Shown piece after piece: positions 36,801 to 49,360 of a stretch of DNA of 64,000 nucleotides. Origin of the DNA: Chionoecetes opilio (taxonomy: Eukaryota > Arthropoda > Malacostraca > Decapoda > Majidae); assembly GCA_016584305.1 (NCBI GenBank), contig JACEEZ010011106.1, forward strand, positions 21,916 through 85,915. Direction: 5' to 3'. The translations under genes and the position numbers were made by a program. Every line of letters begins with the position of its first letter. The first letter of the stretch is position 1. The notes below the pieces were generated by a model, which was not told the origin of the DNA, ran no database searches, and saw only the letters and a program-made list of their open reading frames with translations.

Positions 36801-37924
36801 CGGTGATATATAGCTGTTTTCCTACAAATTGAAGTATACCATCCCTTTTTTAGAATAATTTGCACCTATATGTAGCTTACATTACATTAAGCTATTAAAT
36901 AGAAGAGTAAGAGGTTATTTATTGTTATATAACGGTATATTGCAAGCGTTTTTCATAGTTTCTTGTAAACTGTAGCGTTATTGTATATATACAAGTAGTT
37001 ATACTTATCATATTGCTATAAACCCATAAAATGTAGTGTTTTAAATTATATTAGCTATTTATCGGTGATATATAGCTGTTTTCATACAAATTGAAGTATA
37101 AATCCTCTTTTTAGAATAATTTGCACCTATAAGTAGCTTACATTACATTAAGCTATTAATAATTTGCACCTATAAGTAGCTTACATTACATTAAGCTATT
37201 AAATAGAAGAGTAAGAGGTTATTTATTTTGATATAACGGTATATTGCAAGCGTTTTTCATAGTTTCTTGTAAACTGTAGCGTTATTGTATATATACAAGA
37301 AATTTTACTGATTATATTGCTATAAACCCATAAAATGTAGTGTTTTCAATGTAATTAAACTAGTTATCAGTGATATATAGCTGTTTTCCTACAAATTGAA
37401 GTATAAAATCCTTTTTTTAGAATAATTTGCATATATAAGTAGCTTATATTACATTAAGCTATTAAATAGAAGAGTAAGAGGTTATTTATTGTGATATAAC
37501 GGTATATTGCAAGCGTTTTTCATTGTTTCTTGTAAACTGTAGCGTTATTGTATATATACAAGTAATTTTACTTATCATATTGCTATAAACCCATAAAATG
37601 TAGTGTTTTCAATGATATTAGCTATTTATCGGTGATATATAGCTGTTTTCCTACAAATTGAAGAATAAAATCTTTTTTTTAGAATAATTTGCACCTATAA
37701 GTAGCTTACATTACATTAAGCTATTAAATAGAAGAGTAAGAGGTTATTTATTGTGATATAACGGTATATTGCAAGCGTTTTTCATAGTTTCTTGTAAACT
37801 GTAGCGTTATTGTATATATACAAGTAGTTTTACTTATCATATTGCTATAAACCCATAAAATGTAGTTTTTTCAATGATATTAGCTATTTATCGGTGATAT
37901 ATAGCTGTTTGCCTACAAATTGAA

Positions 37925-38186
37925 GTATAAAATCCTCTTTTTAGAATAATTTGCACCTATAAGTAGCTTACATTACATTAAGCTATTAAATAGAAGAGTA
38001 AGAGGTTATTTATTGTGATATAACGGTATATTGCAAGCGTTTTTCATAGTTTCTTCTAAACTGTAGCGTTATTGTATATATACAAGTAGTTTTACTTATT
38101 ATATTGCTATAAACCCATAAAATGTAGTGTTTTCAATGATTTTAGCTAGTTGTCAGTGATATATAGCTGTTTTCCTACAAATTGAA
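37925..38186. repeat. Exemplar satellite monomer (262 bp)
   Basis: A clean full monomer chosen as reference; the next begins at 38187 with the same bases. It holds three dyads. First, CCTCTT (37934-37939) pairs with AAGAGG (38000-38005), and inside it TAGCTTA (37964-37970) pairs with TAAGCTA (37979-37985) around an 8-base loop, extended by CTAT (37957-37960) and ATAG (37990-37993). Second, the perfect 14-bp palindrome TTGTATATATACAA lies at 38072-38085. Third, a hairpin ending in ATATATAGCT is best seen in the preceding monomer at 37882-37906 (10-bp arms, one mismatch, loop CGGTG). No match to the mammalian CENP-B box is seen. The monomer has no useful open reading frame. Confidence 0.93.
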
Positions 38187-38990
38187 GTATAAAATCCTTT
38201 TTTTAGAATAATTTGCAAATATATGTAGCTTACATTACATTAAGCTATTAAATAGAAGAGTAAGATGTTATATATTGTCTTATAACGGTATATTGCAAGC
38301 GTTTTTCATACTTTCTTGTAAACTGTAGCGTTATTGTATATATACAAGTAGTTTTACTTATCAGATTGCTATAAACCCATAAAATGTAGTGTTTTCGATG
38401 ATATTAGCTATTTATCGGTGATATATAGCTGTTTTCCTACAAATTGAAGTTGAAAATCCTCTTTTTAGAATAATTTGCACCTATAAGTAGCTTACATTAC
38501 ATTAAGCTATTAAATAGCAGAGTAAGAGGTTATTTATTGTGGTATAACGGTATATTGCAAGCGTTTTTCATAGTTTCTTCTAAATTGTAGCGTTATATTG
38601 TATACATGTAGTTTTACTTATTATATTGCTTTAAACCCATACAATGTAGTGTTTTCAATGATTTTAGCTATTTATCGGTGATATATAGCTGTTTTCCTAC
38701 AAATTGAAGTATAAAATCCTCTTTTTAGAATAATTTGCACATATAAGTAGCTTACATTACATTAAGCTATTAAATAGAAGAGTAAGAGGTTATTTATTGT
38801 GATAAACGGTATATTGCAAGCGTTTTTCATAGCTTCTTGTAAACTGTAGCGTTATTGTATATATACAAGTAGTTTTACTTATCATATTGCTATAAACCCA
38901 TAAAATGTAGTGTTTTCAATGATATTAGCTATTTATCGGTGATATATAACTGTTTTCCTACAAATTGAAGTATACCATCCCTTTTTTAGA

Positions 38991-41900
38991 AAAATTTGCC
39001 CCTATAAGAAGCTTCATTACATTAATTAAAATAAATGGGGTAAGAGGTTTTTTAAATTTTGTGATATAAGGGTATATTGAAAGCTTTTTTTTTTCATATT
39101 TTTTCTTGAAACTGTAGCGTTTTTATAAAAATACAAGTATTTTTCCCTTACAAAATTTGCTATAAACCCAAAAAATGAAAGTGTTTTCAATGATTTTTAG
39201 TATTTATCGGGTATATGCTTTTTTTTCCTACAATTAAGTTAAAATCCCCCTTTTTGAAAAATTTTTGCACCTAAAATTGGGCTTACATTACTTTAACTTT
39301 TAAAATAGAAGAGTAAAGGTTATTTATTGTGTTTAAAAACTATTTGAAAGCTTTTTTTCTAGTTTTTTTTAAAACGTACGTTTTTTTTAAAGTATTTTTA
39401 ACTTTTTAATATTGCAAAAAACCCATAAAATTTGGTGTTTTCTTAAAATTTTACCTATTTAAATCTTTGATATACTGTTTTCCCTAAAAATTTGGGAAGT
39501 AAAAAATCCTCTTTTTAGAATAATTTGCCCCTAAAAGTACTTACTTTACATTAAGCTTTTTAAATGAAAGGTAAGGGGTTTAAATTTATTGTGATATAAC
39601 GGTATTTTGAAAAGCGTTTTTTCATAGTTTTTTTTAAAACTGTACGTTATTGTTTTCCAAGTATTTTTACTTTTTAATTTGGGCTATACACCCAAAAAAT
39701 GTAGTGTTTTAATGTTTTTTACCAAATTTATCGGTAATAATACTTTTTTCCTAAAAAATTAAAGTAAAAATTTTTTCTTTTTTTGAAAAATTTTGGGGCA
39801 CCTATAAAGAGCTTACTTTTACTTTAAGCTATTAAATAGAAGAGTAAGAGGAAAAAAAAAAAAAAAAAAAAAAAAAAATTTATTGTGATTAACGGTATTT
39901 TTCAGCTTTTTTTTCATAGTTTCTTGTAAACTTTTACTTTTAATTGTATAATAAAAATAGTTTTAACTTTTTATTTGCTAAAAACCCATAAATGTATTTT
40001 TTTTAATGATTTTGCTATTTTTGTGATTTTAGAGTTTTTCCAACAATTGAAGTAAAAACCCTTTTTTTTTGAATAATTTGCCCTATAAGAGCTTACTTTT
40101 ACTTTAAACCCTTTTAAAATAGAAGAGAAAGAGGTTATTATTGTGATATAACGGTATATTAAAGAGTTTTTTATAGTTTTTTTTAAAAACTGAAAGCGTT
40201 ATTGTATATATAAAATTATTTTTTCCCTTATTATTTTGGGGGCTATAAACCCATAAAAGGGTTTTTTTTCAAGGGTTTTAGCTAGTTTTTCCGTGATATA
40301 TATTTTGTTTTCCCAACAAATTAAGTAAAAAATCCTCTTTTTAGAATAATTTGCACCTATGTGTTTTACTTTCCCATTAAGCTTTTAAATAAAAGAGTAG
40401 AGGTTTACATTGTGATATAAGGGGGTATTTTTGAAAGGTTTTTTTTAATAGTTTTTTTTAAACTGTAGCTTTTATTGTATATATACAAGTAGTTTTTACT
40501 TTTTATATTGCTAAAATAAAAATCATTGTTTTTAAATTAGATTTACTATTTATCGGTGATATATAGCTTTTTTTCCTACAAATTAAGTAAAAAATCCTTT
40601 TTTTGAATAATTTGCACCTATAAGTACTTACATTACTTTAAAGCTTTTAAATAAAAGGAGAAGAGGTTTTTTATTGTGATTAAGGGTTATTGAAAGCTTT
40701 TTTTCATAGTTTTTTTAAAAACTGAAAGCGTTTTGAAATATTACGGGGGTTTTTTTATTAAATTTTGCTATAAACCCTTTAAATTTGTATTTTTTTCAAA
40801 GATTTTAGCTATTTCCGTGAATATAGCTGTTTTCCTCAAATTAAAGCTAAATCTTTTTTTTAGAAAAATTTTTGCCCCTATAAGTAGCTTACATTACTTT
40901 CCCCGTTAAATAAAAGAAAAAGAGGTTTTTATTGTGATATACGGTATATTGCAAGGTTTTTCAAAATTTTTTTCTAAACTGTAGCGTTTTTGGGATATAT
41001 CCAAGTAGTTTTAAACCTTTTTTATATTGCTAAAAACCCTTTAAAATGTAGTGTTTTAAATGTTTTAGTTTATTAAATCAGTGATATATAGCTTTTTCCT
41101 AAAAATTGAAGCAAAAAATCTTTTTTTTAGAAAAAATTTGGGCCATAAAATTAGCTTACTTTAAATTTAAAGCTTTTTAAATAGAAATAAGATTTTTATT
41201 TTTTGTGATTAACGGTATTTTTTGCAAGGTTTTTCATATTTTTTTAACTGACTTTTAATTACTTTTTATTTTTTATTTATTAAAAGTTGTTTAAAAAAAC
41301 TTTTTATTTCTTATAAAAATTAAATTGGGTTTTTTCCCTGAAATTTAAGCAAAAATTTTTTTGAAAAAATTTTTCCCTTGTTTTCCATTACAAATTTTGA
41401 AGTTTTAAAATTTTTTTTAAGGATAATTTGAAACCTTTTTAATTTTCTTCTAAATTAAAGCTTTTTAAATAAAAGAAAGGTTTTATTTATATTCTATAAA
41501 AAAAGGTTTTTCCCATGTTTTGTTAAAGGGGAAAAAGCTTTTTTCCCCAAAATTAATATAAAATTTTTTTAAATTAATTTCCCCTATAAACCTTAAAATT
41601 TAAAGGTTTTTCAATGAAATTGGCTATTTTTTGGTGATTTTATAGCGGTTTTTCCCTTTCAAATTGAAGTATTAACATTTTTTTTAAAAAATTTGAAAAC
41701 CCTAAAAGTTTTTTTAAAATTAATTAGCAAAAATGATCGGGAAAATTTTTTCCCTAACGGAATATTAAAATTTTTTTTTTAAAAAATTTCCCCTTTAATG
41801 TTACGAAATTGTAAAAAATAAAGGTGGGGTTTTTTCTTATCATATTGCAACCCCTTTTTTTAAAGGTTTTTCTGAAATTAGCTTATTTTTTTCGGTTTTT

Positions 41901-44900
41901 TATTTTTGTAAAAAAATTTTTTTTTGGGGTTTTAAAAACATTAACCCCCTTTTTTCCTAAAAAATTGAAGTATAAAACCCCTTTTTTTTAGAAAAAATTT
42001 GCACCTAAAATTGGGCCATTTCTTTAAGGGCTATTAATAAAGGGTAAAAAGGTTTTATTTTTTGGGGTTGAAAAAACGGTAAAATGCAAGGGGTTTTTCA
42101 TTTTTTTCTTCAAAACTGAAAGTTTTTAATGTAAAAATTATCGATTTAGTTTTACTTTATTATTTTGCTAAAAACCCATAAAATGAAATTGTTTATATGT
42201 TTTTTAGCTTTTATCAGTGATATAAAAATTGGTTTTTCCAAATTGAAGTAAAAAACCCTCTTTTTAGAAAAATTTTGAAACCTTTTAAGTAGCTTACATT
42301 ACATTAACTATTAAATAAAGAGTAAGGGGTTTTTTATTGTGATAAAACGATATATTGCAACTTTTTCATAGTTTCTTGAAAACTGAAAGGGTTTTATTGT
42401 ATATTACAAGTATTTTTTATTTATCATTTTGCTATAACCATAAAATGTGTGTTTTAAATGATTTTGCTATTTATGGGTGATATCTAGCTTTTTTTTCCCC
42501 TACAAATTGAAGTATAAATCCTCTTTTTGAAAAATTTTGGGCCCTATAAGTACTTCATTACTTTAAAAGCTTTTAAATAATTTGCACCTATAAGTAGCTT
42601 AAATTAAATTAAGCTTTTAAAAATGAAGAGTAAGGGGTTTTATTTATTGTGTTAAAAAGGGTATATTGAAAAGCTTTTTTTTCATAGTTTCTTGTAAACT
42701 GAAAGGCTTTATTGTAAAATATACAAGTATTTTCCCTTATCAAAATTTCTAAAAACCCCAAAAAAAGGGTAGTGTTTTAAATGTATTAGCTATTTTTTCG
42801 GTGATATAAAAGCTTTTTCCTAAAAATTAAAGCAAAAAATTTTTTTTTAGAATAATTTGCACATATAAGTAGCTTCATTCCATTAAGCTTTTTAAATAAG
42901 AAAAGGGGTTTTATTTTTGTGAATAAAGGGTAATTGAAAGCTTTTTTTCATGGGTTTCTTAAAAACTGTAAGGGTTATTGTATATTAAAAGTATTTTTAC
43001 TTATCATTTTGCTAAAAAAACCTAAAAATTTGGGAGTTTTTTTCAATGATTTTAGCTATTTATCGGGGGATATAAAAGCTGTTTTCCCCAAAAAATTTTA
43101 AAGTAAACAATCCTTTTTTTGGGAAAATTTTTGCCCCCAAAATATTTTACTTCTTTAGCTAAAAAATAGGAGGAATAAGAGGAAATTTATTGTATAAAAC
43201 GGTATTTTTCCAACTTTTTTTTCATAGTTTTCTTGAAAACCTGTAGCGTTTTTTGTTTTATAAAAGTTTTTTTTTCCCTTTATTATTTTGCTAAAAAACC
43301 CAAAAAATGTAGTTTTTTTAAATAAATTTTAGCTAGTTATTAGGGGTATATAGTTTTTTTTTCCTACAAATTTTAAGTATAAAATCCTCTTTTTTAAAAA
43401 ATTTGCACCTAAAAAGTAGCTTACATTACTTTAAACCTATTAAAAAAGAAGAGTGGGAGGTTATTTTTGTGTATAACATTATTGCAAACTTTTTTTCATA
43501 GTTTCTTGTAAACTGTAGCGTTATTGTATATATACAAGTAGTTTTTTTTTTCATATTGCTATAAACCCAAAAAATTATGTTTTTCAATGAATTACCCTTT
43601 TTTATGGGTGTATTAGCTTTTTTTCCTAAAAATTGAGGGAAAAAAACCCTCTTTTAGAATAATTTGCACCCTATTTTGTAGCTTACTTTACATTAAGCTT
43701 TTAAAAATTAAAGATTTAGGTTTTTTATTGTGATTAACGGAAATATTGAAAGCTTTTTTTTCAAAAAGTTTTTGTAAACTGTAGCTTATTGTATATATAC
43801 AAGTAGTTTACTTTCATATTGCTTTTAAACCCATAAAATGTGTGTTTTAAATAATTTAGCTATTTATGGGTGTTTATTACCGGTTTTTTTCCTAAAAATT
43901 GAAGTGTAAAATCCTTTTTTTAAAAATTTTTGCACCTAAAAGTAGCTTACATTCCATTAAGCTTTTAAAATAGAAGAGTAAAAGGTTTAAATTTTTTTTA
44001 TAAAAACTTATTTGCAAGCTTTTTTTTCATATTTTTCTTGAAAACCCCGGGTACGGGAATTGTATATATCCCAAAGTAGTTATACTTATCATTTTGCTAA
44101 AAACCCCCATAATTTTAGTTTTTTCAATGATATTAGCTAGTTTTTTCGGGGGATAAAAACTGTTTTCCTACAATTAAATATAAAATCCCCTTTTTTAGAA
44201 AAATTTCACCTAAAATAGCTTACATTACTTAAGCTTTTAAAATAGAAAAAGAAAGGGGTTATTTATTGTGATATAACGGTATATGAAAAGCGTTTTTCAT
44301 ATTTTCCCTTGTAAACGAAAGCGTTATTGAAAATATAAAGTAGTTTTACTTATCTTATTGCTAAAAACCCAAAATTTTTGTAGTGTTTTCATAAATTTAG
44401 TTTATTTATGGGTTGAAAATTAGGGGTTTTTCCAAAAATTGAAGTATAAAATCCCTTTTTTAGAAAAATTTTGGCACCTATAAGTACCCTTCATTACTTT
44501 AAAGCTAATAAATAGAAAAAAATGGGTTTTATTTATTGTGATATAAGGGTATATTGAAAGGCTTTTTTTAAAAGTTTTTGTAAACTGTAGGGTTTTATTG
44601 TATGTATACAAGTATTTTACTTATCATATTGCTATAAACCCTAAAAGGGTATTTGGTTTTCAAGGATATAGCTATTTATCTGATATATATATCTTTTTTC
44701 CTAAAATTTGGAAGTTAAAATCCTTTTTTTTTAGAAAAATTTGCCCTATAAGTACTTACTTTTACTTTAAGCTTTTAAAATAAAGAGTAAAGGTTTTTTT
44801 TATTGTGTTTAAACGGTATTTCCCAAGCGTTTTTCATATTTTCTTAAAAACTGTGCTTTTTTTGTATATATAAAAAGAAATTTTCCCTTTTTAAATATTG

Positions 44901-46015
44901 CTAAAAAACCCAAAAAAAGGGAGTTTTTTTAAAATGATATTACATTTTTATGGGGTAATAAAACTGTTTTCCTCAAATTGAAGTAAACCAAATCCTCTTT
45001 TTGAAAAATTTTTGCACCTAAAAATAGTTTTAAAATTACTTAAAATTTTTAAATAAAAGGTAAGAGGTTATTTATTTGTGTTTAAACGGATTTGCAAGCT
45101 TTTTTAAAGTTTCTTCTAACTGAAAGCTTTTATGTATATTAAAATATTTTTTTACTTTTTTTATATTGCTATAAACCATAAAAGGGTAGTTTTTTCCCAA
45201 AATGTTTTTAAGCTATTACCGTGTATAAAAGTTTTTTTAAAAAAAAATTAAGTAAAAATTTTTTAATTTTAAAATTTTTTTGCCCCTAAAAGGGAAAGCT
45301 TACTTACTTTAGCTTTTAAAATAGAAGATTTAAAGGTTTTTTATTTTTTATAAGGGAAATAATTGAAAGAGTTTTTCAAAATTTTCTTGTAAACTGTGCG
45401 TTTTTGGGTTATATACAAGTATTTTTACTTATCATATTGCTATAAACCCATAAAATGTAGTTTTTTTTTCAATGTATTAGCTATTTATGGGTGATATTAC
45501 TGTTTTCCTACAATTGAAGTAAAAAATAAACCCTTTTTAGAAAAATTTTGGGCCCCTTTAAAGTACTACTTTCTTTAAAGCTTTTAAAATAGAAATAAGG
45601 GGTTTATATATTGGGTTTAAAAACGGTATATTGAAAGATTTTTTAATATGTTTTTCTAAAACTGTAGCGTTATTTTTTTTTTTTTAAAAAAATATAAAGG
45701 GTATTTTACTTATTTATTGCTATAAACCCAAAAAATGTGTGTTTTCAATGATTTTCTATTTGTCAGTGATATATACTTTTTTCCCTAAAAATTTGAAGTA
45801 TAAAACCCTTTTTTTAAATAATTTGCCCCTAAAAGTAGTTTACATTACATTAAGCAAAAAATAAAAGGGAGAAAGAGGTTATTTATTTGTTATAACGGTA
45901 ATTTTTTAAAGCGTTTTTCATTGTTTTTTCTAAACTGAAATTTATTGTATATATACAAGTATTTTTAAACTTATTTTTATTGCTAAAAAGGGCCATAAAA
46001 TGTAGTGTTTTCATT
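38991..46015. repeat. 262-bp satellite, homopolymer-distorted
   Basis: The array continues without a break in phase or orientation but with heavy run expansion. It includes a 27-base A run at 39852-39878 in place of the short GGAAATTT variant. Matches to clean blocks are still seen: about 42080-42500 follows 34060-34450, and about 43160-43350 is another empty-site relative (GAGGAAATTT, AAAACGG, then GCTAGTTATTAGG). About 41230-41950 is the least recognisable part. No gene. Confidence 0.85.
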
Positions 46016-49000
46016 GATTTTAGCTAGTTATCAGCGATATATAGCTGTTTTCCTACAAATTGAAGTATAAAATCTTTTTTTTTGAATAATTTGCACCTAT
46101 AAGTAGCTTACATTACATTAAGCTATTAAATAGAAGAGTAAGAGGTTATTTATTGTGATATAATGGTATATAGCAAGCGTTTTTCATAGTTTCTTGTAAA
46201 CTGTAGCGTTATTGTATATATACAAGTAGTTTTACATATCATATTGCTATAAACCCATAAAATGTAGTGTTTTCAATGATATTAGCTAATAATCGGTAAT
46301 ATATAGCTGTTTTCCTACATATTGAGTATACAATCCTTTTTTTAGAATAATTTGCACCTATAAGTAGCTTACATTACATTATCCTAATAAATAGAAGAGT
46401 AAGAGGTTATTTATTGTGATATAACGGTATATTGCAAGCGTTTTTCGTAGTTTCTTGTAAACTGTAGCGTTATTGTATATATTCAAGTAGTTTTACTTAT
46501 CATATTGCTATAAACCCATAAAATGTAGTGTTTTCAATGATATTAGCTATTTATCGGTGATATATAGCTGTTCTCCTACAAATTGAGGTAAACAATCCTT
46601 TTTTTAGAATAATTGCACCTATAAGTAGCTTACATTACATTAAGCTAATAAATAGAAGAGTAAGAGGTTATTTATTGTGATATAACGGTATATTGCAAGC
46701 GTTTTTCATAGTTTCTTGTAAACTGAAGCGTTATTGTATATTTACATGTAGTTTTACTTATCAGATTGCTATAAACCCATAAAATGTAGTGTTTTCAATG
46801 ATATTAGCTATTTATCGGTGATATATAGCTGTTTTCCTACAAATTGAAGTATAAAATCCTCTTTTTAGAATAATTTTCACCTATAAGTAGATTACATTAC
46901 ATTAAGCTATTAAATAGAAGAGTAAGAGGTTATTTATTGTGATATAACGGTATATTGCAAGCGTTTTTCATAGTTTCTTGTAGACTGTAGCGTTATTGTC
47001 TATATACAAGTAGTTTTACTTATTATATTGCTATAAACCCATAAAATGTAGTGTTTTCAATGATTTTACCTAGTTATCAGTGATATATAGCTGTTTTCCT
47101 ACAAATTGAAGTATAAAATCCTCTTTTTAGAATAATTTGAACCTATAAGTAGCTTACATTATATTAAGCTAACAAATAGAAGAGTAAGAGGTTAATTATT
47201 GTGATATAAGGGTATATAGCAAGCGTTTTTCATAGTTTCTTGTAAACTGTTGCGTTATTGTATATATACAAGTAGTTTTACTGATCAGATTGCTATAAAC
47301 CCATAAAATGTAGTGTTTTCGATGATATTAGCTATTTATCGGTGATATATAGCTGTTTTCCTACAAATTGAAGATTAAAATCCTCTTTTTAGAATAATTT
47401 GCACCTATAAGTAGCTTACATTACATTAAGCTATTAAATAGCAGAGTAAGAGGTTATTTATTGTAGTATAACGGTATATTGCAAGCGTTTTTCATTGTTT
47501 CTTGTAAACTGTAGCGTTATTGTATATATACAAGTAATTTTACTTATCATATTGCTATAAACCCATAAAATGTAGTGTTTTCAATGATATTAGCTATTTA
47601 TCGGTGATATATAGCTGTTTTCCTACAAATTGAAGTATAAAATCCTCTTTTTAGAATAATTTGCACCTATAAGTAGCTTACATTACATTAAGCTATTAAA
47701 TAGAAGAGTAAGAGGATATTTATTGTGATATAACGGTATATTATAAGCGTTTTTCATTGTTTCTTGTAAATTGTAGCGTTATTGTATATATACAAGTAGT
47801 TTTACTTATCATATTGCTATAAACCCATACAATGTAGTGTTTTCAATGATATTAGCTATTTATCAGTGATATATAGCTGTTTGCCTACAAATTGATGTAT
47901 AAAATCCTCTTTTTAGAATAATTTGCACCTATAGGTAACTTACATTACATTAAGCTATTAAATGGAAGAGTAAGAGGTTATTTATTGTGATATAACGGTA
48001 TATTGCACGCGTTTTTCATAGTTTCTTCTAAACTATAGCATTATTGTATATATACAAGTAGTTTTACTTATTATATTGGTATAAAGCCATAAAATGTAGT
48101 GTTTTCAATGATTTTGGCTAGTTATCAGTGATATATAGCCGTTTTCCTACAAATTGAGTTATAAAATCTTTTTTTTAGAATAATTTGCAACTATAAGTAG
48201 CTTACATTACATTAAGCTATTAAATAGAAGAGTAAGAGGTTATTTATTGTGATATAACGGTATATTGCAAGCGTTTTTCATAGTTTCTTGTAAACTGTAG
48301 CGTTATTGTATATATACAAGTAGTTTTACTTATCATATTGCTATAAACCCATAAAATGTAGTGTTTTCAATGATAATAGCTATTTATCGGTGATATATAG
48401 CTGTTTGCCTACAAATTGAAGTATAAAATCCTCTTTTTAGAATAATTTGCACCTATAAGTAGCTTACATTACATTAAGCTATTAAATAGAAGAGTAAGAG
48501 GTTATTTATTGTGATATAACGGTATATTGCAGGCGTTTTTCATAGTTTCTTCTAAACTGTAGCGTTATTGTATATATACAAGTAATTTTACTTATTATAT
48601 TGCTATAAAGCCATAAAATGTAGTGTTTTCAATGATTTTAGCTAGTTATCAGTGATATATAGCTGTTTTCCTACAAATTGAAGTATAAAATCTTTTTTTT
48701 AGAATAAATTGCACCTATAAGTAGCTTACATTACATTAAGCTAGTAAATAGAAGAGTAAGAGGTTATTTATTGTGATATAACGGTATATAGCAAGCGTTT
48801 TTCATAGTTTCTTGTAAACTGTAGCGTTATTGTATATATACAAGTAGTTTTACATATCATATTGCTATAAACCCATAAAATGTAGTGTTTTCAATGATAT
48901 TAGCTAATTATCGGTAATATATAATAGCTGTTTTCCTACAAATTGAAGTATACAATCCTTTTTTTAGAATAATTTGCACCTATAAGTAGCTTACATTACA

Positions 49001-49360
49001 TTATCCTAATAAATAGAAGAGTAAGAGGTTATTTATTGTGATATAACGGTATATTGCAAGCGTTTTTCGTAGTTTCTGGTAAACTGTAGCGTTATTGTAT
49101 ATATTCAAGTAGTTTTACTTATCATATTGCTATAAACCCATAAAATGTAGTGTTTTCAATGATATTAGCTATTTATCGGTGATATATAGCTGTTCTCCTA
49201 CAAATTGAGGTAAACAATCCTTTTTTTAGAATAATTGCACCTATAAGTAGCTTACATTACATTAAGCTAATAAATAGAAGAGTAAGAGGTTATTTATTGT
49301 GATATAACGGTATATTGCAAGCGTTTTTCATTGTTTCTTGTAAACTGTAGCGTTATTGTA
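46016..49360. repeat. 262-bp satellite with ten-monomer higher-order repeat
   Basis: About 13 clean monomers. Rare variants recur at exactly 2622 bp (ten monomers): ATCCTAATAA at 46381 and 49003, and TTCTCCTACAAATTGAGG at 46571 and 49193. A further, deletion-ridden copy is at about 50970-51400 and another at about 59600-60040. A GATCAG variant is at 47283. No gene. Confidence 0.92.

Larger units (their letters stand above)
31611..38990. repeat. 262-bp satellite, clean block
   Basis: About 28 high-similarity monomers, the best part of the window for defining the family. It contains the clean empty-site paralogue of the retroelement target (33850-33857), a 43-bp local duplication at about 37140-37200, a GATCAG variant at 36221, and the block 38100-38990 that recurs at 55235-56125 at an exact offset of 17135. 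No gene. Confidence 0.95.

Noticed and set aside
37925..38186. CENP-B box in the satellite
   Set aside because: No stretch fits the TTCG....A..CGGG core in the monomer.
39852..39878. Poly-A tail of an inserted retroposon
   Set aside because: There is no inserted sequence or target duplication beside it; it replaces the GGAAATTT variant inside an otherwise continuous monomer.
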